Assembly: GCF_006539165.1 (NCBI RefSeq)
Contig: NZ_BJMM01000002.1
Span: 310,001-374,000 of the forward strand
DNA from: Streptomyces cacaoi
GTDB taxonomy: Bacteria; Actinomycetota; Actinomycetes; Streptomycetales; Streptomycetaceae
Length of the DNA: 64,000 bases
Direction of reading: 5' to 3'
Positions 8,252-15,777 of the stretch are shown here, piece by piece. Each line of letters starts with the position of its first letter. Position 1 is the first letter of the stretch. A program made the position numbers and the translations under genes. Below the pieces are notes generated by a model. That model saw nothing but the letters and a program-made list of their open reading frames with translations, had not been told where the DNA came from and did no database searches.

Positions 8252-9337
8252 TCAGCCGAGCCCCAGCTCGCGTCCGGCGAGGGGCGCGAAGTACCGCCCC
8301 ACGTCGGCCTGTTCCACCGCGTCGAACCGGGCGGGCGACCAGCGCGGGCTGTTGTCCTTGTCGATGAGCCGGGCGCGCACCCCCTCGGCGAAGTCGGCCG
8401 AGTGCAGGGCCGTCAGCGACACCCGGTACTCCTGGTCCAGGGCCTCCCGGAGCGAGCCGAGGCGCCGGGCGCGGCGCAGTGCGGCGAGCGTCACCGTCAC
8501 CGCGGTCGGCGAGCGGCTCTCGATCGACTCGGCGGCCTCCTTGGCCTCCGGGTCGCCGTGGTCGCGCAGCCGGCGCAGGATCTCCGGGACGCTGTCGGCC
8601 GCGTAGCAGGCGTCGATCCAGGAACGCTGCCCGGCCAGCGGCGCCTCCGGTGCGGGCCGGGCCACGCGCGCCACGGCCCGCGCCGGTGTCTCCTCCTCCA
8701 GCGCCGTCAGGAGTTCCTCCAGCGCTCCGGCCGGTACGAAGTGGTCGGCGAGACCGCACAGCAGGGCGTCGCCGGCGCCCACCGACGAGGCCGTCAGCGC
8801 GAGATGGGTGCCCAGCTCGCCGGGCGCCCGGGACAGCAGCCAGGTGCCGCCGACGTCGGGCACGAAACCGATGGCGGTCTCCGGCATGGCCAGCACCGTC
8901 CGGTCGGTGACGACGCGCACCGAGCCGTGCGCAGACAGGCCGACACCGCCGCCCATCACGACGCCGTCCATCACGGCCACATACGGCTTCGAGTACTCGG
9001 CGATCCGGGCGTTGAGCCGGTACTCGTCCGCCCAGAAGGCCGTCGAGGCCGCACCGCCGCCCGCCGCGACGTCCGCGTGGATGCCCCGCACGTCCCCGCC
9101 CGCGCACAGGCCGCGCTCCCCGGCGCCGGTGAGCACGACGGCGGCCACCTCGTCCTGCCCTTCCCAGCCGTCCAGCGCCCCGGCGATCAGCCGGACCATC
9201 GCGTGGTTCAGGGCGTTGAGCGCGCGCGGCCGGTTGAGCCGGATGTGCCCGGTGCGGCCCCGGCGGCCGAGCAGGACGGGCTCCTCGCCCTCCGCCGAGG
9301 AGTGCGCGGCGGGTCCGGGGGAGGGGGCGGAGGACAT
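8252..9337 (-). CDS. Enoyl-CoA hydratase/isomerase family protein, 3-hydroxyisobutyryl-CoA hydrolase type
   Basis: A 361-aa crotonase-fold enzyme with the extended C-terminal half (ECH_2) typical of 3-hydroxyisobutyryl-CoA hydrolases, which release 3-hydroxyisobutyrate in valine degradation. Visible features are the CoA-binding/oxyanion segment GLCAGGDVRGIHADVAAG, VMDGVVMGGGVGLSAHGS, and the catalytic stretch MPETAIGFVPDVGGTWLLSR carrying the Glu and Asp expected for HIBCH. The C-terminal half contains ALDQEYRVSLTALHSADFAEGVRARLIDKD, also typical. ATG at 9337 has GGAAGGAAG upstream. A related activity such as an enoyl-CoA hydratase cannot be excluded, but the length and C-terminal motif favour the hydrolase. 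Confidence 0.88.
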   Translation of the reverse strand: MSSAPSPGPAAHSSAEGEEPVLLGRRGRTGHIRLNRPRALNALNHAMVRLIAGALDGWEGQDEVAAVVLTGAGERGLCAGGDVRGIHADVAAGGGAASTAFWADEYRLNARIAEYSKPYVAVMDGVVMGGGVGLSAHGSVRVVTDRTVLAMPETAIGFVPDVGGTWLLSRAPGELGTHLALTASSVGAGDALLCGLADHFVPAGALEELLTALEEETPARAVARVARPAPEAPLAGQRSWIDACYAADSVPEILRRLRDHGDPEAKEAAESIESRSPTAVTVTLAALRRARRLGSLREALDQEYRVSLTALHSADFAEGVRARLIDKDNSPRWSPARFDAVEQADVGRYFAPLAGRELGLG

Positions 9338-9657
9338 GGGCGGCGGCTTCCTTCCCGTCGACACGGATGATCGTCCGGTCACGGTACCCGCAGCGCCCGG
9401 TGTGCCCGGCCGCGGGTACGCCACCGGCCCGCGGGGCAGAGTCGAGGGCAGGCGCCCCGGCCCTCCGTACGGCGAACCGGCGTTCCCCCGCCGGTGGTTG
9501 AGCGAACGGCACCCGCCGCCGGGCCGTGGACGGCGGCCCCGGGGGGGCGGGAGCACGCAGCACCGGACGCCCACACGACAACCGCGGAACACACGACAAC
9601 CGAGGAACTCACGGCAACCGAGGAACTCACGGCAAGCGAAGAGAGGTACTCCGCACC
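9338..9657. other. Gene-free stretch with leader repeats
   Basis: A 320-bp divergent intergenic region. The left part holds the promoter side of the HIBCH-like gene. The right part holds four 18-nt tandem repeats (9572-9643) that end in the ribosome-binding site of the next gene. A GTG at 9526 is in frame with that next gene, so the repeats could in principle be translated. No other gene is seen. Confidence 0.7.
9572..9643 (+). repeat. Four tandem 18-nt repeats in a gene leader
   Basis: Units at 9572-9589, 9590-9607, 9608-9625 and 9626-9643, with consensus CACACGRCAACCGAGGAA. Units 1 and 2 differ at one base and unit 4 is the most diverged. Each unit contains a purine-rich GAGGAA-like core. 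The last unit ends in GAAGAG, directly before the GAGAGG ribosome-binding site of the gene at 9658. The unit length is a multiple of three and the frame stays open, encoding a repeated HDNRGT-like hexapeptide if translation began upstream. Confidence 0.9.
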
Positions 9658-10542
9658 ATGACCGCACAGACGCCCTGGTTCTTCCACGACGACAGAGGCC
9701 ACCGCGCCACCGCGGCCGCCCCGCCCCGGCGCATCGTCGCCTACCTCCAGGCGGCGGCCTCGTTATGGGACCACGGTCTGACCCCCGCGGGCCTGTTCGG
9801 CTCGCTGCACGACGGCGCCGCACCCGACCCGCTCAAGACGGGCGACCTGCCGCTGGACGGCGTGCCCTACCTGGGCGCGGGGGACGCGCTGAGCACCGAG
9901 GCGGTGCTGGCGGCCCGGCCCGATCTGCTGGTGGCCGTCACCTACGACGGCAAGAGCGTCTACGGGCTCGATCCGCAGCAGGCCGAGGAGTTGGCCGCGC
10001 GGGTGCCGACCGTCGCGCTCGCCGTCGGGCCCGGGCACAGCCTCGTGGCGGTACGCGACCGGTTCGCCGCGCTGGCGGCCGCGCTCGGCGGCCGGGGAAC
10101 GGCGCGCACGCCCGCACTGGACGCCGCCGAGCAGCGGCTGACCCGGGCGGCGTCCGGCGCCCCCGGCATCCGCGTCCTGGCGCTCTCGCCCGCGGGCCGG
10201 GACAGCGTGCACCTGGCGCGGCCCGAGGCGTGGGGCGACCTCGCCGAACTGGCCGCCCGGGGCGTGACGACGGTCCACCCGCCCGCCGGCCTGAGCGCCA
10301 ACTGGTCGACGACCGACTGGGACACGGCCGCCGCCCTGCAACCGCACCTCGTCCTCGCGGACGCACGCGGCAATGCCACCCCGGCCGGTGAACTCGCGGG
10401 CGTGCCCGGCTGGGAGGCGCTCACCGCGCGGGCGCGCGTCCTGCCGTGGAACCCCGAACTGCCCTGCGGGCCGCAGGCGCACGCCGCCTTCCTGGAGACG
10501 GTCGCCGAGGCCCTGGAGGGCGTGGGCCCGGACACGGACTGA
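9658..10542 (+). CDS. Siderophore-binding-like ABC substrate-binding protein without signal peptide, TTA codon 36
   Basis: A 294-aa protein resembling the type III (helical-backbone) periplasmic binding fold of iron-siderophore ABC transporters. An N-terminal lobe opens with PPRRIVAYLQAAASLWDHGLTPAGLFG, followed by LSTEAVLAARPDLLVAVTYD, a long helix and a C-terminal lobe with LQPHLVLADARG. No signal peptide or lipobox is present at the chosen ATG (9658, ribosome-binding site GAGAGG), nor in the in-frame extension to 9526. Codon 36 is TTA (9763-9765), the only in-frame TTA found in this window, so translation probably depends on the bldA tRNA. No permease or ATPase gene is adjacent. A cytoplasmic siderophore- or ligand-handling role is an inference. 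Confidence 0.82.
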   Translation: MTAQTPWFFHDDRGHRATAAAPPRRIVAYLQAAASLWDHGLTPAGLFGSLHDGAAPDPLKTGDLPLDGVPYLGAGDALSTEAVLAARPDLLVAVTYDGKSVYGLDPQQAEELAARVPTVALAVGPGHSLVAVRDRFAALAAALGGRGTARTPALDAAEQRLTRAASGAPGIRVLALSPAGRDSVHLARPEAWGDLAELAARGVTTVHPPAGLSANWSTTDWDTAAALQPHLVLADARGNATPAGELAGVPGWEALTARARVLPWNPELPCGPQAHAAFLETVAEALEGVGPDTD

Positions 10543-10557
10543 CCGCCCGGCACCGGG

Positions 10558-10578
10558 ACCGGCCGCCGGGCGGCCGGT
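10558..10578. terminator. Hairpin terminator between convergent genes
   Basis: A nearly uninterrupted inverted repeat ACCGGCCGCC-G-GGCGGCCGGT. It lies 16 bases past the stop of the substrate-binding-like gene and 20 bases before the stop of the convergent DUF664 gene. The outer bases add CCGCCCGG/CCGGGCGG pairing. Confidence 0.6.
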
Positions 10579-10598
10579 GAGCCCGGGCGGGGAGGAGG

Positions 10599-11186
10599 TC
10601 ATCCGTCCGCGGCCCGTGCGGCCCGCTCCACCCGGTCCCGGTGCTCCGCCCACCAACGCGCGTCGCCCTCCGGCAGGTTGGTGTTGTCCGCGCGCAGCCC
10701 GGCCGCGCCGTCGATCAGTTCGCGCACCAGGTCGGCGTGGCCGGCGTGCCGGTGGGTCTCCGCCGTCATATGGATCAGCGCGCGGTGCAGCGTCAGCTCC
10801 CGCTGCCCCGCCGGCCAATGCGGGGCCACGCCCACCGCGTCCAGCGGCAGCCGGGCGATCGTCTCGTCGGAGTGCGCACACGCCTCCCGGTACTGGCCGA
10901 GGATCTGTGCCCGCGGCTCGTCCTCGGTGGCCCACATGTCCACGTTCGCGGGGGCGTCTTCCGTCAGCCACCGCGGCGGGTGCGGATACGCCCGGCCGAA
11001 GACCGTGCCGAAGTAGCCCAGTTCGCAGCCCGTCAGATGTTTGACGAGGCCGAGCAGATTGGTGCCCGTCGGGGTCAGCGGCCTGCGTATGTCGTACTCG
11101 CCGAGGCCGTCGAGCTTCCAGACGAGCGCCGCACGGCCCGCCCGCAGATATCTCAACAGGTCCTCTTTGGCTCCGGAGTCGGTCAT
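10599..11186 (-). CDS. DinB superfamily protein, DUF664 type
   Basis: A 195-aa four-helix-bundle protein of the DinB/YfiT superfamily, many of whose actinobacterial members are thiol (mycothiol)-dependent metalloenzymes. The DUF664 pattern is clear: an N-terminal LRYLRAGRAALVWKLDGLGEYDIRRPLTPTGTNLL, then GLVKHLTGCELGYF with the first His ligand, and a C-terminal ETHRHAGHADLVRELIDG with further His ligands. ATG at 11186 was chosen because the upstream frame extension is low-complexity Cys/Arg/Ala. The metal and thiol functions are family knowledge; the substrate is unknown. Confidence 0.87.
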   Translation of the reverse strand: MTDSGAKEDLLRYLRAGRAALVWKLDGLGEYDIRRPLTPTGTNLLGLVKHLTGCELGYFGTVFGRAYPHPPRWLTEDAPANVDMWATEDEPRAQILGQYREACAHSDETIARLPLDAVGVAPHWPAGQRELTLHRALIHMTAETHRHAGHADLVRELIDGAAGLRADNTNLPEGDARWWAEHRDRVERAARAADG

Positions 11187-11255
11187 GCGGGCAGCCTGGC
11201 ACGGTGCCGCGCCGTGTCCCACCGGATTCCGCACACGCCCGGCAGGACACCGGCG

Positions 11256-11282
11256 GCGCCGGCAGCGCCGGCAACGCCGGCA
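11256..11282. repeat. Three 9-nt tandem repeats in a divergent intergenic region
   Basis: Units of the form GCGCCGGCA at 11256-11264, 11265-11273 and 11274-11282; the last begins with A in place of G. They sit between the divergent DUF664 and methyltransferase genes. They may be simple slippage products; no function is evident. Confidence 0.6.
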
Positions 11283-11400
11283 ACAGGGCGGGGAGCGCGA
11301 CCGCAGCAGGCAGGCCGAAGGCGGATCCGGTACGCACCCTGGCGCCCGGCCGAGGTGTGTACCAAGCTGGGCGGCCCACGGACCCACTCCGGGAGAGGAC

Positions 11401-12216
11401 ATGAACCACGCGTCCCCGGCCCCCGCCTCGCCGGGCCTTCGGCCGCACACCGCCCGCCTGTACGACTACTTCCTGGGTGGGAAGACGAACTACGGCGTCG
11501 ACCGGAAGCTGGCCACCGAGGCGCTGAGCCTCTATCCGAACACCATGGTCGCCGCCCGGCACAACCGTGCCTTCATGCACCGGGTGGTGCGGTATCTGGG
11601 CCGCGAGGCGGGCCTGTGCCAGTTCCTCGACATCGGCACCGGCATTCCCACCGAGCCCAATCTGCACCAGGTCGCACAGCGCGAGCACCCCGAGGCACGC
11701 GTCGTCTACTCCGACAACGACCCCATCGTCCTCGCGCACGCCCGGGCCCTGATGACCGGCAGCCCGGAGGGGGCGACCGACTACGTCGAGGCCGATGTCC
11801 GCGACCCGGAACTCATCCTCGAACACGCCGGGAGAACCCTCGACTTCGACCGGCCCGTCGCGCTGTCCCTGATCGCCCTCATGCACTTCGTGGGCGACGC
11901 CGACGACCCGTTCGGCATCGTGCGGCGGCTGGTCGACGCCCTTCCGTCCGGCAGCGCGCTGGCCCTCTCGCACGCCACCCTGGAGCTGGACCCCGGTCTC
12001 CAGAAGGTCGCCGACGCCTACGGCCGGCAGGGCCTGGAGGTCCGGCTGCGCGACCACGAGCAGGTGCTCGGCTTCTTCTCCGGCCTGGAACTCGTCGAGC
12101 CCGGCCTCGTGGCCACCTGCGACTGGCGGCCCGAGCTGGACGACTCACCCCAGGACGCGGACATGGTCGACCGCTCCGAGGTCGGCGTCTGGGCGGCACT
12201 CGGCATCAAACCGTGA
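11401..12216 (+). CDS. SAM-dependent methyltransferase (streptomycete S-adenosyl methyltransferase family, PF04672-like)
   Basis: A 271-aa cytoplasmic protein matching the large streptomycete-specific family of S-adenosyl-binding methyltransferases. It shows the characteristic N-terminal PHTARLYDYFLGGKTNYGVDR, the SAM motif FLDIGTGIPTEPNLHQVAQ around residues 77-95, the motif II strand VVYSDNDPIVLAHARAL, and a YVEADVRDP segment. ATG at 11401 has GGAGAGGAC immediately upstream. It is divergent from the DUF664 gene across 214 bp, which includes three 9-nt tandem units (11256-11282, GCGCCGGCA-like). Natural substrates of this family are generally unknown. Confidence 0.92.
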   Translation: MNHASPAPASPGLRPHTARLYDYFLGGKTNYGVDRKLATEALSLYPNTMVAARHNRAFMHRVVRYLGREAGLCQFLDIGTGIPTEPNLHQVAQREHPEARVVYSDNDPIVLAHARALMTGSPEGATDYVEADVRDPELILEHAGRTLDFDRPVALSLIALMHFVGDADDPFGIVRRLVDALPSGSALALSHATLELDPGLQKVADAYGRQGLEVRLRDHEQVLGFFSGLELVEPGLVATCDWRPELDDSPQDADMVDRSEVGVWAALGIKP

Positions 12217-12318
12217 CACGGCCGACCACGGCGGCCCGGCCGGAGCGCCCCGCCCGCGCCGACGGGCCGCCGACCGGCCGGTGACCGGACGGGCCGCCGA
12301 CGGGACGGGCCGCCGGAC

Positions 12319-13698
12319 TCACGCCCCGGACGAGGCAGCCCGCGCGCCGGCAGCACACGAGGACGAGGACGAGGACGCGGGCGAGGGAACAGGTGCGGAC
12401 GCCGACGGAGAGGCCGACGCGGAGGGCGCGTCGTCGGCGCCGGGCGTGAGCGTCCAGGAGCCCTCCAGCAGTTCCTCGACCAGCTCGTCCACCTCCAGCC
12501 GGCGCTCGATCCGGTGCACGTCCGTCGTCCGCGCGCGGGTGCTGACCTGCCGGGGCGCGAGCAGGCTGCAACAGTCCTCGTCGGGCAGCACCGAGATCTC
12601 CGCGGTGCCCAGCTGCTGCGCCTCGTCGATGATCTCCTGCTTCTCCCAGCCGACCAGCGGACGCAGCAGCGGCAGCGGCGCCGCCTCGTCCACGGCCGCC
12701 ATGTTCGCCAGCGTCTGGCTGGCGACCTGGCCCAGGCTGTCGCCCGTCACCAGCGTCTCGGCGCCCAGCCGCGCGGCGAGCGCCCCGGCGGTACGGGCCA
12801 TCAACCGCCGCTGCGCGACGACCTGGTAGCGCCCGGCGCCCGCGATCGCGAGCTGCTTCTGCGCCTTGCCCAGCGGGACGACGTGCAGCCGGCCGCCGGG
12901 CTGGAACCGGCACAGCTGCCGGGCGAGCGCGTACGCCTTGTACACCGAGGAAGCGTCGGTGTACGGCGCGCCGGTGAAGTGCACGAAGTCGCAGGCCAGT
13001 CCGCGCCGCATCGCCCGGTACGCCGCGACGGGCGAGTCGTAGCCGCCCGACAGCAGCGCCAGGGCCCGCCCGCTCGACCCCACCGGGAGCCCGCCCTGCC
13101 CGGGCAGCTTCTCCCAGGAAAGACAGGTGCCGCCCCGCTCGACCTCGATGTTCAGCTCGACGTCCGGCGCGGACAGGTTCACCGGCAGGCCCGTCTCCTC
13201 GCACACCCGTGCGCCGACGGCGGCGGCCAGCCGCGAGGAGGTCAGCGGGAACGTCTTGTCCCGCCGCCGGGCCCGCACCGCGAAGGTGACCTCCCGCCCG
13301 CGCTCCTCCCGTACGGAGCGCAGCACCTCCACCGCCGTACGGCCGATGTCCTCCTCGCTGCTGCTCACCCGCAGCGCGGGCTGCACGAGGTTGAAGCCGA
13401 TCACCCGCCGGACGCACTCCACCAGCCGCTCCCGCGGGACCCGGCCGCCGACGAGCGTGACGCTGCGGCCCTTCTTGACCCAAGTGGGCCCCTCCACGCC
13501 CCGCAGCGCGTCCTGGAGGTTGCGCTGGAGCAGCTCCTCGAACCGCGCCCGGTTGCGTCCCCGCAGAAAGACCTCGCCGTGCTTGAGCAGCACACACTCC
13601 TGTGCCGAGGCGACGCCGCCCGCCGCCGTCCCGGCCCGCTGCTCCGGCTCGGGCCGGCCGGGCGAGGGGATGCTCGGAACACTCGGAACGATGGCCAC
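12319..13698 (-). CDS. thiI: tRNA uracil 4-sulfurtransferase ThiI
   Basis: A 459-aa enzyme that makes 4-thiouridine at tRNA position 8 and in some bacteria supplies sulfur for thiamine. Order of domains: an N-terminal ferredoxin-like region (CVLLKHGEVFLRGRNRARFEELL), a THUMP domain around residues 85-190, then an adenylating PP-loop domain with ALLSGGYDSPVAAY, followed by VTGDSLGQVASQTLANM. The conserved catalytic Cys of the PP-loop domain appears in LPDEDCCSLLAPR. The C-terminal rhodanese domain of E. coli ThiI is absent. Instead the protein ends in a Ser/Ala/Pro-rich tail of about 35 residues. ATG at 13698 has a GGAGAG upstream. The gene stands alone, convergent with the methyltransferase. 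Confidence 0.95.
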   Translation of the reverse strand: MAIVPSVPSIPSPGRPEPEQRAGTAAGGVASAQECVLLKHGEVFLRGRNRARFEELLQRNLQDALRGVEGPTWVKKGRSVTLVGGRVPRERLVECVRRVIGFNLVQPALRVSSSEEDIGRTAVEVLRSVREERGREVTFAVRARRRDKTFPLTSSRLAAAVGARVCEETGLPVNLSAPDVELNIEVERGGTCLSWEKLPGQGGLPVGSSGRALALLSGGYDSPVAAYRAMRRGLACDFVHFTGAPYTDASSVYKAYALARQLCRFQPGGRLHVVPLGKAQKQLAIAGAGRYQVVAQRRLMARTAGALAARLGAETLVTGDSLGQVASQTLANMAAVDEAAPLPLLRPLVGWEKQEIIDEAQQLGTAEISVLPDEDCCSLLAPRQVSTRARTTDVHRIERRLEVDELVEELLEGSWTLTPGADDAPSASASPSASAPVPSPASSSSSSCAAGARAASSGA

Positions 13699-13943
13699 GG
13701 AACTCTCCTTCGCGAGTCACGCTTCTCCAGCTGCTGAGCGGCCCCGACCCGCAACGGGTTCTCCTCCCCTGCGGTGCTCCCGCCACGGGCGCGGGCCGCA
13801 CCACCTTCCCGACCAGCCTATGCGATCGCCCGGCGGAGGCGGCCGGGGTCGCCCGAGGCCCCGGGGCTCCACCGGGCCCGGGAGCGCGCCCGCCGCCAAC
13901 CCCCGCACCGGCCGGGGGAGTCGGGCCGCAGGACGCGCCGGGG

Positions 13944-15101
13944 TCAGTCCGGCGCCGGAGGCGTCCAGTCGGCGTGGCGCAGCATCGCCCGGACGGTGAC
14001 GCGGTCCGGGGCCAGCCGCAGGGCGGCGTTGCGGGCCGCGACGGCGAGCGGCGCGGACAGCTGCGGGCCGAGCCGTCCGGCCCGGCGGGCGGCCGCCGCC
14101 ACGGACTGGCTGCGCGGCCGGCGCTCGGCGTCGTACCGCACCAGCGCGGCGTCGGTCCCCACCCCGGAGGCGAGCGCGGCGGCCAGCGTCACCGCGTCCT
14201 CCAGCCCCTGGCAGGCGCCCTGGCCGAGGTGCGGCGCCATGGCGTGCGCGGCGTCGCCCAGCAGCACTGTGCGCCCGCCGAAGTAGCGGGGCAGGGGAGT
14301 GGCCAGCTCCTGGACGTCGTGCCGGAGCACCTCGCCGGGACGGGTCGCGGCCAGCAGTTCGGGCACCGGCCGGTGCCAGCCGGCGAACTCTTCGCGTGCG
14401 GTCTCCAGCGCGTCCCCGGGCGGCGCCCCGGCGGACGCGGGGAGGACCGCGTGCCACTCCGCGCGCCCGTCGGCCAGCGAGAGATGCCCGAACTCGGTGC
14501 CCCGGCCCCAGGTGAGCGTGAAGTCCTCGTCCGTTGCGACGGGCCGGTGGGTGAGCGCACGCAGCACCGTCGCGCCCGTGCGGACGGGGCCGGGATGTGC
14601 CGGGAAGAGCCGGGCCCGCAGCCGGCTGCCCACACCGTCGGCGGCCACCACGAGGTCCGCCTCCCGCACGGTGTCCGTCGCGTGCACCCGCACCCGGCGG
14701 CCGTCCGCCGGACCGGTCCCGGTCACCTCGGCGCCGGTCACCAGGGCGCCGTCGGGCAGGGCCGCGCGCAGCAGCCGGTGCAGCCGGGCGCGGGAGATGC
14801 CCACCAGCGCCGTCCCGAGCTTCCGCTCCAGCACCCGGCCGTCCATGCGCGCCAGCCGGCGCCCGTCCGGGGTGCGGGTGCCGCCGGTGTACTGGGGGCG
14901 GCCCGCCGCACGCAGCGCCGGACCGAGCCCGAGCGCCTCCAGGGCGCGGACGCCGTTGGCCGCGAGGGAGATGCCCGCGCCGACGTCCGCCAGCACGGGC
15001 GCCCGCTCCAGCACGGTCACCCGCCAGCCGGCCCGGTGCAGCCCGATCGCCGCGGCCAGCCCCCCGATGCCGCCGCCCACCACCACAGCACGGTCGTCCA
15101 T
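13944..15101 (-). CDS. FAD-dependent monooxygenase (salicylate/hydroxybenzoate hydroxylase-like)
   Basis: A 385-aa group A flavin monooxygenase. It has a GxGxxG motif at the very N terminus (VVVGGGIGGLAAAIGLHRAG), the DG motif VVAADGVGSRLRARLF near residue 155, and the GD motif VLLGDAAHAMAPHLGQGACQGLEDAVTLA near residue 285. ATG at 15101 is the natural start because the GxGxxG fold begins within five residues. It is divergently transcribed from a TetR-family gene, and the 79-bp gap contains two copies of an 18-bp palindrome (15112-15129 and 15157-15174). The gene is thus almost certainly repressed by that regulator, probably until an aromatic or drug-like substrate appears. The substrate is unknown. 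Confidence 0.92.
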   Translation of the reverse strand: MDDRAVVVGGGIGGLAAAIGLHRAGWRVTVLERAPVLADVGAGISLAANGVRALEALGLGPALRAAGRPQYTGGTRTPDGRRLARMDGRVLERKLGTALVGISRARLHRLLRAALPDGALVTGAEVTGTGPADGRRVRVHATDTVREADLVVAADGVGSRLRARLFPAHPGPVRTGATVLRALTHRPVATDEDFTLTWGRGTEFGHLSLADGRAEWHAVLPASAGAPPGDALETAREEFAGWHRPVPELLAATRPGEVLRHDVQELATPLPRYFGGRTVLLGDAAHAMAPHLGQGACQGLEDAVTLAAALASGVGTDAALVRYDAERRPRSQSVAAAARRAGRLGPQLSAPLAVAARNAALRLAPDRVTVRAMLRHADWTPPAPD

Positions 15102-15111
15102 GACGCCTCGC

Positions 15112-15129
15112 TTTCTACATCTGTAGAAA
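15112..15129. promoter_or_regulatory. TetR operator, copy 1
   Basis: Palindrome TTTCTACA-TC-TGTAGAAA with 8-bp perfect arms. It lies 11 bases upstream of the monooxygenase start, in the divergent gap with the TetR gene. It matches operator copy 2 at 13 of 18 positions. Confidence 0.8.
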
Positions 15130-15156
15130 TCTCTGTGCGGGACAGCGTACGGCGGT

Positions 15157-15174
15157 CCTCTACCGGTGTAGAAA
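15157..15174. promoter_or_regulatory. TetR operator, copy 2
   Basis: CCTCTACCGGTGTAGAAA, sharing the TCTAC...TGTAGAAA core with copy 1 and centred 45 bp away from it. It ends six bases before the GTG of the TetR gene and overlaps the place where its ribosome-binding site would be, so binding here should autorepress the regulator. Confidence 0.78.
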
Positions 15175-15180
15175 GGCGGG

Positions 15181-15753
15181 GTGACGACGGACCGCAGAAC
15201 AGCACTCGCCGACACCGCCATCGACGTACTCGCCCGGGACGGCATGCGCGGCCTCACCCACCGCGCCGTGGACCGGGCCGCCGCCTTCCCGCCCGGCACC
15301 ACCTCCGCCTACTTCCGCACCCGGCAGGCCCTGCTCACCGCGCTCGTGCGCCGCCTCGCCGACCGCGACCAGGCCGAACTCCAGGAAGCCGGACGTGCCG
15401 CCGGCCGCCCCCGCACCGTCGCCGAACTCACCGCCGGACTCACCGCCTTCACCGCCCGCCGCCTCACCGGCGAGGGCCGGCTGCGCACCCTCGCCCGCTA
15501 CGCCTGCGCCGTCGAGAGCGTCCGCCACCCCGAGCTGCGCGAGATCCTCACCCCCCGCGACAACGCCGCACGGAGCGCCGTACGCGACTTCCTCGCCGCG
15601 CACGGGGCCCGGGAGCCGGAGGAGCGCACCAACACCCTGCTGGCCTGCGTCGACGGCCTGGTGTTCGACCGGCTGGTGAGCGGCGGCGCCGTCGCGGAGA
15701 CGGAGATCGAGGCCCTGGTCGCCGCCGCGCTCTCGCCCGCCGGCACCCCCTGA
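15181..15753 (+). CDS. TetR family transcriptional regulator
   Basis: A 190-aa repressor with an N-terminal helix-turn-helix: TALADTAIDVLARDGMRGLTHRAVDRAA, then PPGTTSAYFRTRQALLTALV, the usual TetR turn and recognition helix (residues about 7-50). The remaining helices form the ligand-binding and dimer domain, with a TetR_C-like pattern ACVDGLVFDRLVSG near residues 160-173. GTG at 15181 follows AAAGGCGG weakly, and operator copy 2 ends six bases before it. It is divergent from the FAD monooxygenase and probably controls both genes. Compared with typical TetR proteins the N-terminal arm is short, which supports this start. Confidence 0.9.
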   Translation: MTTDRRTALADTAIDVLARDGMRGLTHRAVDRAAAFPPGTTSAYFRTRQALLTALVRRLADRDQAELQEAGRAAGRPRTVAELTAGLTAFTARRLTGEGRLRTLARYACAVESVRHPELREILTPRDNAARSAVRDFLAAHGAREPEERTNTLLACVDGLVFDRLVSGGAVAETEIEALVAAALSPAGTP

Positions 15754-15777
15754 CCGGCCCGGCGCGCGCCCGTCGCC

